A stretch of 6,904 nt of DNA from a bacterium Ga0077546 (GTDB lineage Bacteria; Cyanobacteriota; Vampirovibrionia; Obscuribacterales; Obscuribacteraceae), in NCBI GenBank assembly GCA_001464165.1, contig LNEX01000236.1, positions 1-6,904 on the forward strand, read 5' to 3'. The position numbers and the translations under genes are program-made. A model generated the notes under the pieces. That model was not told the DNA's origin. It made no database searches and saw only the letters and a list, made by a program, of their open reading frames with translations. Shown piece by piece: positions 1 through 5,599 of this stretch. Within the stretch, counting starts at the first letter, position 1; each line of letters begins with the position of its first letter.

Positions 1-1098
1 CACTTTGTAGGCAGTATTTGCCGCCTCAGTGTGCAGACGCTGCGCTTCTGTAAAATTGCCACAATCAGCCTGGGCCGAGCCTAAACGCAAAAGAGCTTGG
101 GCCAATTTGCCCAAATTTTCGTCCGCGCGAAAAACAGTCACGGCACCTTCAAGCACCGCAATTGCTTCTTTGGCCTGACCCCGCATTAAATACTGATTTC
201 CTAGGGCAACTAAAGCAGATCCCTGGCGCTCCCCTTCACCGGCACCCTCAAAAAACTGTGCGGCCCGCTTGTAGTCAACTAGAGCACCATCAAGATTGCC
301 AGTTTGTTCCTTTAGGCTAGCTAAATTTAGGGCTATCTGACCAGCCTGCATTTGGTTCTCTGGATCTTTCCCCAACAGGTCTTGAGCCGCTTCAGCCTCG
401 GCAATACCTTTTTCAGGCTGGCCCGCGCGTTGATAGACAAGACCAAGATTTAGCCTGGCTTGGGCTTCTCCGACAAAATCTGAATTATTCTTAGCAGCGT
501 CCCGTGCTTGCACATAGTATTGCTCGGCTTTGTCGAACTGCTTATTGAAAATACAGAGAGCACCAAGATCATTCGATAAACGAATAATCCACTGCTGATT
601 GTTGGTACTTTTGGCGTCAGCAAGTGCCTCTAAATAAGTAGCTTCAGCTAGATCAAACTTTTTTGCGAAGCTCTGCACAAGGGCAATACTAACAATATCT
701 TCAAAGACATCAGAAGGCCTGCCGAGCTTTCGATCTATGGCCAAGGCTTCGCGATAATACTGCTCGGCTTGGTCAAACTTGCGCGCTTCACCGTAAGCCT
801 TGGCCAAATTAAAGAGCGCACGAGCTTGTGCTTCAGGCTTGCCAGAGCGAACCTTTGCTAGTTGTGCTTCTAGGTCTTCTATATTCTCGTTTTTAGAACT
901 GCTGCCAGATACCTTATCATCAGCTGGCGCGTTGAATAGAGCACTATTATCAGAACGGCTATCTGTCTGAGCCTGACTCGACGAATTCTGCTGATTCTTC
1001 GGAATTACCGTGGTCTTACTCTGTACACTAAGCAGGGTAATCTCAGCAATTGATAAAGATAAAGCAAGGGAAAGTGATAAGAGACGTTGCAATTTCAA
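1..1098 (-). CDS. Exported TPR-repeat protein, C-terminus cut off by the window edge
   Basis: The open frame runs 366 codons from a TTG at 1098-1096 to the left edge without a stop, so the C-terminus is missing. TTG is chosen because an AGGA lies 7 bases upstream and no ATG is available near the N-terminus. The first ~25 residues (Lys2, Arg5, then a Leu/Ser/Ala-rich stretch) look like a signal peptide. A Ser/Gln/Asn-rich linker follows to about residue 85. From about residue 92, seven TPR units repeat at exactly 40 residues; the helix-B start recurs at 111, 151, 191, 231, 271, 311 and 351 (AEQYY, AEATY, AEQYY, GIAEA, GALVD, EAIAV, EAQRL). TPR arrays bind proteins, so this is probably a periplasmic or surface scaffold. 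The start lies 13 bases after the FecR-like gene's stop, so the two are probably co-transcribed. In cyanobacteria, exported 40-residue TPR arrays often precede a CHAT protease domain; whether one follows here cannot be seen. Confidence 0.85.
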   Translation of the reverse strand, partial: MKLQRLLSLSLALSLSIAEITLLSVQSKTTVIPKNQQNSSSQAQTDSRSDNSALFNAPADDKVSGSSSKNENIEDLEAQLAKVRSGKPEAQARALFNLAKAYGEARKFDQAEQYYREALAIDRKLGRPSDVFEDIVSIALVQSFAKKFDLAEATYLEALADAKSTNNQQWIIRLSNDLGALCIFNKQFDKAEQYYVQARDAAKNNSDFVGEAQARLNLGLVYQRAGQPEKGIAEAEAAQDLLGKDPENQMQAGQIALNLASLKEQTGNLDGALVDYKRAAQFFEGAGEGERQGSALVALGNQYLMRGQAKEAIAVLEGAVTVFRADENLGKLAQALLRLGSAQADCGNFTEAQRLHTEAANTAYKV

Positions 1099-1105
1099 AG
1101 CGTTG

Positions 1106-1109
1106 TCCT
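1106..1109 (-). promoter_or_regulatory. Ribosome binding site for the TPR gene
   Basis: AGGA on the minus strand lies 7 bases before the TTG at 1098, inside the 13-base gap after the upstream stop codon. It is the main reason for choosing this non-ATG start; a second in-frame TTG at 1092-1090 has less suitable spacing. Confidence 0.6.
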
Positions 1110-1111
1110 AT

Positions 1112-2137
1112 TTATTGTTTATTACTATTTTTGATACTACTGACAAAACCTTGTTGGCCGTTCATGTAGTTTAGCACTGCAGCCATTTTCGAAAGGTCAC
1201 CCATAATGCGTCGTTCTTTTATGCCGCTGGTTTTCTGACTTAAATCAACCAAGAGGTCAGAGCTAGTTAGCAGCGATTCAAGCGAAAATTCGCTGACAGC
1301 CAAAACATTTGACTCAACAAAACCAAAGCGTCTGCGACCGATGCCATCATGCGGGTGCAGATCTGTGCGGGTAAGAGCATGGTCACTAGAAACGATCTCG
1401 TGCCCCACTTTGACCGCAATAGCTACAGGCTGACTGACTATTGGTTCATGACTCGGCTCTGGCTTGGTCTCTAGCTCTGTGTCTAGCTTAGGTTCTGGAG
1501 CTGAGCTAATAATTTTAGAACTGACGTTTGAAGCGTGCACTTTGACTTTTACGGCCTCACCATGACCAGTCAAATTAAGCACCCGCAAGAGCCCGTCGTT
1601 GTAGGTGATAATCACATCAGAGTCAGCTGAAACCGAGACATCACCTTGAGGGGTGCTAATCACACCCAACCTTGAAGGTCGGCGCACAGAGACTAAAACT
1701 GAACCACTTTCAAGCTTGACTGAGGCCAAGCTAGGTCTAGTAAAGCTGGCATTCTCCAAGCATCTAACCAAGATTCCTTCTTCGTCTTGCTGCAATTGAT
1801 CAAGACTAGGAAAAGGGCTAGAGAGTTTCTGCACGGCCGTAGCCGGATTCAAATTTGGCATGCTTACTGAGCTATTAAACATTCCCATACTAAAATTTGT
1901 GTAGTCGGTAGGGATCAGCGGCACTGTATCTCTGCCTCCATGGACCGGAAGTACTGGCATTACTGGAGCTACCGGAAAGTTGACCGGCATAGCCTGCGGA
2001 CTTTGAATTGGGCCGGGGCTACTTGGTAAAGAAAATGAACTAGGTTGAGCGAAAACATTCCCAGCAAAACCTACGCTTAAAATTGACGCGCTGACGGCGA
2101 CTATATTAGCTAATGCTAGTTTTCTCAGGGTATTCAT
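1112..2137 (-). CDS. Exported protein with FecR-like beta domain
   Basis: The protein has 341 residues. Residues 1-30 form a typical signal peptide: Arg5 and Lys6, a hydrophobic core, and a V-F-A cleavage site before Gln31, so the protein is probably periplasmic or secreted. Residues 31-77 are rich in Pro, Ser and Val with repeated MPV/PV steps. Residues ~123-200 read like a FecR-type domain: a hydrophobic strand with L-x-S-G-S-V (142-147), then I-S-T-P-Q-G-D-V (160-167) and alternating hydrophobic strands with G182 and G191. An E/P/K-rich linker (~213-235) follows, then a C-terminal part (~238-341) that I do not recognise. Classical FecR is an inner-membrane anti-sigma regulator with a cytoplasmic N-terminal region; this protein lacks that region, so it should not be called FecR. 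It lies 29 bases after the kinase gene and 13 bases before the TPR gene. No strong Shine-Dalgarno sequence precedes its ATG. The FecR-like assignment is a pattern judgement. Confidence 0.75.
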   Translation of the reverse strand: MNTLRKLALANIVAVSASILSVGFAGNVFAQPSSFSLPSSPGPIQSPQAMPVNFPVAPVMPVLPVHGGRDTVPLIPTDYTNFSMGMFNSSVSMPNLNPATAVQKLSSPFPSLDQLQQDEEGILVRCLENASFTRPSLASVKLESGSVLVSVRRPSRLGVISTPQGDVSVSADSDVIITYNDGLLRVLNLTGHGEAVKVKVHASNVSSKIISSAPEPKLDTELETKPEPSHEPIVSQPVAIAVKVGHEIVSSDHALTRTDLHPHDGIGRRRFGFVESNVLAVSEFSLESLLTSSDLLVDLSQKTSGIKERRIMGDLSKMAAVLNYMNGQQGFVSSIKNSNKQ

Positions 2138-2166
2138 GAGTTTATCTACTACTAGAAAACAGCATA

Positions 2167-3396
2167 TTAGGAAGGGCTGTTTTTCTTCAACAGTACAGCA
2201 TTGAGAGCGTGCTCGACATCAAGTCTTAACTCTGTAGCTGTTTGATAACGCTCATCAGGATTCTTTTTCAGCAGTTTATCTACAATTGGCTGGAAGAGAT
2301 TGTTCTCACCCAACTCAGGACGCACTTCAGCCATTGTAGGCGGATCTTCTAGCAAGTGCTTCATCAAAATAGACTCAGCACTCTCGCCATCAAAGGGTAC
2401 ACGACCAGTGAGCATTTCAAACATCATAATGCCAATGCCATAAAGATCTGTACGCATATCAATCGGACGATCTTTCAGCTGCTCAGGGGCAATATATTCA
2501 GGTGTTCCTACCATTCGGCCAGTCTTAGTCAACTTCTTGCTGCCATGAACGAAGTTTGAAATACCAAAATCGACGATTTTCACCCAGTCTGGTCGGTCTG
2601 ACTTGTGCTGCAACAACACGTTGTCTGGCTTAAGATCTCGGTGAATAATTCCTGACGAATGGGCTTCTTGCAAGCCTCGACAAATTTGAATAATGATATT
2701 AGCGGTGGTGGCAAAAGGCAGAGCACCAGAGTTATTAATCTTATCGGCTAGAGACTCGCCCTTGATGTATTCCATTACCAAATAAGGCTCTTTACCATTA
2801 ATCAAGCCTACATCGTAAACCGAAACAATATTGGGATGATTGAGTTTTGCCGTCAGTTTGCATTCTCTCTCGAAGCGCTCAACTGAGTTGCGATTTGAAA
2901 GCAACCATCCCTGCATAACTTTAATAACGACAGTGCGCTCCATCTGCACATGGTGAGCGCGATAGACTACAGCCATGCCCCCTTCGCCCAGCACTGACTG
3001 AACTAAATATTTCTTGTCGATGGTTTTGCCAATCAAGTCTGAGTAAGGCTCATCGGCGTTGGTGCTAATTAAGCGATCGTCTGCGGCAATTTGAGCAGTA
3101 CTTGTGGCGGGCGGCAAGACCGGCACAACCTGAGTCTCTTGAGATTGGTTACCTTCTAGATCTCCAGAAGTAGTTTGATTCAGTTCTCGCTGAGTCTTCA
3201 TCACTTGCAACGAGCTGCGGTCAAACGCACAAAAGCTTGCATAACCAGGATAAAAGCGGCCACAAACTGAACAGACTTTGCGCGAGGCCTGGCCTTCTTT
3301 TGCCAAAGATAGATCTGTACCGTCAAAGCCACAGAATTTAGAAGTGCCCGGCAGAGCCCGGGAGCATGTTGGGCAACTGATCTCAGAGGCGGTCAT
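2167..3396 (-). CDS. Soluble Hanks-type Ser/Thr protein kinase with two N-terminal zinc ribbons
   Basis: The protein has 409 residues. It transfers phosphate from ATP to Ser/Thr of target proteins in the cytoplasm. Two small zinc-ribbon-like units come first: C8/C11/C22 with Asp25, and C42/C45/C56 with Asp59; the fourth ligand position is Asp in both. A Gln/Ser/Thr-rich linker (65-115) leads to the kinase domain (~121-398), which is complete: Gly-rich loop GEGGMAVVY (137-145), Lys159 in VVIK, helix-C Glu178, HRDLKPDN (252-259, catalytic Asp254), DFG (276-278), GTPEYIAPEQ (297-306), and Asp317 of the F helix. Thr290 and Thr292 match the activation-loop threonines of PknB-like kinases, so autophosphorylation is likely. 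Unlike most bacterial receptor kinases, it has no membrane segment and ends just after the kinase fold. The ATG lies one base after the stop of the membrane zinc-ribbon gene (TGATATG), with an AGGGA 6 bases upstream, so translation is probably coupled and the products may work together. Confidence 0.95.
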   Translation of the reverse strand: MTASEISCPTCSRALPGTSKFCGFDGTDLSLAKEGQASRKVCSVCGRFYPGYASFCAFDRSSLQVMKTQRELNQTTSGDLEGNQSQETQVVPVLPPATSTAQIAADDRLISTNADEPYSDLIGKTIDKKYLVQSVLGEGGMAVVYRAHHVQMERTVVIKVMQGWLLSNRNSVERFERECKLTAKLNHPNIVSVYDVGLINGKEPYLVMEYIKGESLADKINNSGALPFATTANIIIQICRGLQEAHSSGIIHRDLKPDNVLLQHKSDRPDWVKIVDFGISNFVHGSKKLTKTGRMVGTPEYIAPEQLKDRPIDMRTDLYGIGIMMFEMLTGRVPFDGESAESILMKHLLEDPPTMAEVRPELGENNLFQPIVDKLLKKNPDERYQTATELRLDVEHALNAVLLKKNSPS

Positions 3397-3397
3397 A

Positions 3398-4210
3398 TCA
3401 TTTCCCTAATTTACCAGTGGCATCAACTTTTTTATCATATCCAATGACATTCAACTTCGATTTGAGCAAGTCAACAGTTTCTACAATCGAGTTGCTGCCT
3501 GGAACAGTCAGTATGACGCGATGAAATCCAGGGTCGATATCTGGTATCACCAGCGAGCCTTTATTAGTTTGCCCAACAGTGTAATGAGTACGATCTTTCG
3601 ATTCCACCACCACTCTCACCGTGGGTTGCTTGGTATAAATCAGCAATCCTTCTTTTTGGGCGCTCAAATTCAAAATGTTATAGGCCTCTGCTAAAGTCGG
3701 GCCGTTAAATGAATAGGCTAACAAAGAACCAGAGAGCAATCCGAGCACGATAAAGCTGACGATAGTCAATGGAGAATGGCTAGGCTTGCTGACCGACTTA
3801 GTCTTATAAACAGTCGGACTACCAGCCTGATTACCTGTTTGGCTTCCTGTCTGAACAGAGGGCGAGTTGTTAATCTGTCCCGACCGCTCTAGGGGTTCAT
3901 CGGGTCCCAAGGCATCGACCGACTCAGCTTCAAACTGCGACAGTTCACTGGTAAAACGAGCCAGAGCTTCAGGGTTTGCTGCTTTAGCAACAAAAGTCTT
4001 GATGTCGGCGCCACAAAAAATGCAATAGCGGTTATTGAGCTCATCTGCTCGACCACAACTCTTGCACTGACGCTTCTTGACGCCTTGAATATCGCGCTGG
4101 GCTTGAACACTTGACGACAGCACCTTGCCGCAATTGAGGCAAAAAGCCATATCAGAGCCGTTTTGCTCTCCACAACTTTGACAGTCAACTAAACTCGGGC
4201 TCGCTTGCAT
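3398..4210 (-). CDS. Single-pass membrane protein with double zinc ribbon and outer PEGA-like domain
   Basis: The protein has 270 residues. Two complete four-Cys zinc ribbons occupy residues 10-27 (C10, C13, C24, C27) and 49-66 (C49, C52, C63, C66). A polar linker (~75-145) rich in Ser, Gln and Gly ends in a basic patch (K136, K138, K142). One membrane segment follows at ~148-167. The positive residues before it predict the zinc ribbons inside the cell and the C-terminus outside. The outer part (~185-260) alternates short beta strands and contains D-I-D-P-G-F-H-R-V (224-232), which resembles the turn of PEGA or related beta-sandwich domains; this is a loose match. The gene ends one base before the kinase start. 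That pairing suggests it anchors or senses for the kinase, which has no membrane segment of its own (inference). No Shine-Dalgarno precedes the ATG; a TACAAT box lies immediately upstream instead. Confidence 0.88.
   Translation of the reverse strand: MQASPSLVDCQSCGEQNGSDMAFCLNCGKVLSSSVQAQRDIQGVKKRQCKSCGRADELNNRYCIFCGADIKTFVAKAANPEALARFTSELSQFEAESVDALGPDEPLERSGQINNSPSVQTGSQTGNQAGSPTVYKTKSVSKPSHSPLTIVSFIVLGLLSGSLLAYSFNGPTLAEAYNILNLSAQKEGLLIYTKQPTVRVVVESKDRTHYTVGQTNKGSLVIPDIDPGFHRVILTVPGSNSIVETVDLLKSKLNVIGYDKKVDATGKLGK
3403..3407 (-). promoter_or_regulatory. Ribosome binding site for the kinase gene, inside the preceding gene
   Basis: AGGGA on the minus strand lies 6 bases before the kinase ATG and within the last codons of the membrane zinc-ribbon gene. 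With only one base between stop and start, ribosomes finishing the first gene can begin the second directly, which would keep the two proteins in a fixed ratio. Confidence 0.7.
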
Positions 4211-4288
4211 GTGCCGATTGTACCGAACTTAGGGCCAAACGGGAAATTGGCAAGCCCTTTAAGAGATTACCAATTACTCGATTTTTAC
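4211..4288 (-). promoter_or_regulatory. 78-base gap with a possible promoter and an imperfect inverted repeat
   Basis: A TACAAT hexamer (minus strand, 4222-4217) differs from the -10 consensus at one base. Its last base lies 7 bases before the A of the ATG at 4210, so transcription from it would start at or next to the start codon. No good -35 hexamer sits at normal spacing; the best region (TTTCCC, 18 bases upstream) matches poorly. An imperfect inverted repeat overlaps the upstream side: ttggc at 4247-4251 pairs with gccaa at 4234-4238, and agggc at 4231-4235 could alternatively pair with gccct at 4254-4258. No T-run follows, so it is not a typical terminator. It could be an operator or chance. 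Confidence 0.3.
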
Positions 4289-5533
4289 CTAAAGTTCTGC
4301 CATTTCAAGGTCGCAAGCTTTAATAGTCTCGGCCATGTCAGTGGCGGTAAGTAGCGCCAATGCTTCATTTATAGAATCTACTCCAGAATCACCGGCGCTA
4401 TGGGTTGCGTAAGCAGGCTGCAAAGCAAGTTGCTGGAAGGCCATACCAATTTCATCAGCAGTAGCAGCCATGAAACCAATAGTAGCCTGGCGCTTATTTT
4501 TAATAGATAAAGCTAAATCAACCGCCACGGCGTTCTTTACCAATTGCTTAACAGCATCAGCGGCACTTACACCAGCCAAAACCTTAGCTAAGACAGACTG
4601 AGCTACATTGACAGGCAAAGTACTTGAGCGAGCCAACTGAGAAGCAGCTAATTGCTGCAACAGTTCGCGGCGAAAAGCTGGCGCTTTGATTTCGCCACCG
4701 AAACGCTCCCCTACAGACATTACTTGACCGCGAATCTCATCTTGCGAGAGCTTGGTGAAGCGTACGGCTAACCTTTCGCTGGCCTTTTCCACAACTGCAT
4801 TCCACCGACCAGCCGACAACAAAACTTTTGTTACACGAGATGCAGGAAGCTTATAGCCAATCGCTTCTACAGCAGCCAATGTTTCTTCGGACCAGTGAGA
4901 ACAAAGATAAGAAAAAATCTGCTTCTGGCGAGCAACAATTAAGCGACTCTTGTCATTGATGAGCTCATTGACATCACTTTTAAAATTAGCTAACTTGCTG
5001 GCAGAAGGAAGATTGAGAACAGCCTTATTAGTCAATTCGACCATGAACTCGGCAAAATTAAAATTACAGTCACCGTTTGGTGCACTTACCCGGATGGGAT
5101 CAGCGTCTCTCAAACCATCTTCGGCCTTAAGCCAGGCTCCAGCGCTGATGTGCCCTACGACAGTACCACCGTGAACACCCTCGAGCTTGACCACTAAGCT
5201 CCCCATACTCAAGTAGGGTGAGCCCACAAGGGCACGAGTGATCACGACTTCACCATCATCATCTATTGCCCTAACATCAAGGCGATGACCATTCACAACT
5301 ATATCGCTGACGCCTAGGCCAGCGGCCAATACGTCAGATTGATTCATAGACAGTTCGTTTTCGAGCAGTAAACCAAGTTCGCAGTCAAGGTCAATTACGG
5401 CTTCTTCAGCCACCAACCTAGCCAACTCTTGACGAAACTGAAGCCCCTGGCGGCTTGCGCGCATTTGCGCCATTCTTACCACTTCAGGGCTCAATTCTAT
5501 TTGCTTCTGGTTGTTTGCATTTTGGCTAGACAT
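4289..5533 (-). CDS. DUF1822-like protein with long helical C-terminal extension
   Basis: The protein has 414 residues, with no signal peptide or membrane segment, so it is probably cytoplasmic. The first ~170 residues match what I remember of DUF1822: an N-terminal A-x(n)-Q-G helix (22-31), a helix at the position of the 'N-x-L-A-V-x-A-V' stretch (37-48, ARLVAEEAVIDL), then a beta region with I-V-V-N-G-H-R-L-D-V (78-87), E-V-V-I-T-R (95-100), a Pro106-Tyr107 turn, S-L-V-V-K-L (112-117) and V-V-G-H-I-S (125-130) followed by A-W-L (133-135). Residues ~180-414 are mostly helical, Ala/Leu/Val-rich and unassigned. The function of DUF1822 is unknown; I recall its genes often lying beside sigma-factor-like genes in cyanobacteria, which fits the upstream neighbour. 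Start choice is firm, with GGGAG 7 bases before the ATG. The gene starts 66 bases after the upstream stop. The coding call is secure; the family name is moderate. Confidence 0.8.
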   Translation of the reverse strand: MSSQNANNQKQIELSPEVVRMAQMRASRQGLQFRQELARLVAEEAVIDLDCELGLLLENELSMNQSDVLAAGLGVSDIVVNGHRLDVRAIDDDGEVVITRALVGSPYLSMGSLVVKLEGVHGGTVVGHISAGAWLKAEDGLRDADPIRVSAPNGDCNFNFAEFMVELTNKAVLNLPSASKLANFKSDVNELINDKSRLIVARQKQIFSYLCSHWSEETLAAVEAIGYKLPASRVTKVLLSAGRWNAVVEKASERLAVRFTKLSQDEIRGQVMSVGERFGGEIKAPAFRRELLQQLAASQLARSSTLPVNVAQSVLAKVLAGVSAADAVKQLVKNAVAVDLALSIKNKRQATIGFMAATADEIGMAFQQLALQPAYATHSAGDSGVDSINEALALLTATDMAETIKACDLEMAEL

Positions 5534-5540
5534 TGGATTT

Positions 5541-5545
5541 CTCCC
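5541..5545 (-). promoter_or_regulatory. Ribosome binding site for the DUF1822-like gene
   Basis: GGGAG on the minus strand lies 7 bases before the ATG at 5533 and is the clearest Shine-Dalgarno in the window. The rest of the 66-base gap (5534-5599) holds a run of eight T on the minus strand and a 4-bp TGCC/GGCA hairpin too far from it to make a convincing terminator, so read-through from the upstream gene is expected. Confidence 0.7.
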
Positions 5546-5599
5546 ACAGACAAAAAAAATTGAATCTTCACATTGCCATCAACGGCAGGTTGAACAAAA

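Noticed and set aside
2356..2559. Plus-strand open frame of 67 codons
   Set aside because: It lies opposite the conserved catalytic part of the kinase gene and shows no domain or convincing start.
2167..3396. Pseudokinase
   Set aside because: The Gly-rich loop, Lys159, Glu178, Asp254, Asn259 and Asp276 are all present.
3889..4188. Minus-strand open frame of 99 codons in another phase
   Set aside because: It overlaps the membrane protein gene, which has eight well-spaced zinc-ribbon Cys in its own frame.
4950..5174. Plus-strand open frame of 74 codons
   Set aside because: It lies opposite the DUF1822-like gene, whose reading frame has a clear Shine-Dalgarno and a coherent protein; the plus-strand product is low in recognisable structure.
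5534..5599. Intrinsic terminator between the first two genes
   Set aside because: The only hairpin has a 4-bp stem (TGCC/GGCA), and the T-run begins about 16 bases after it.
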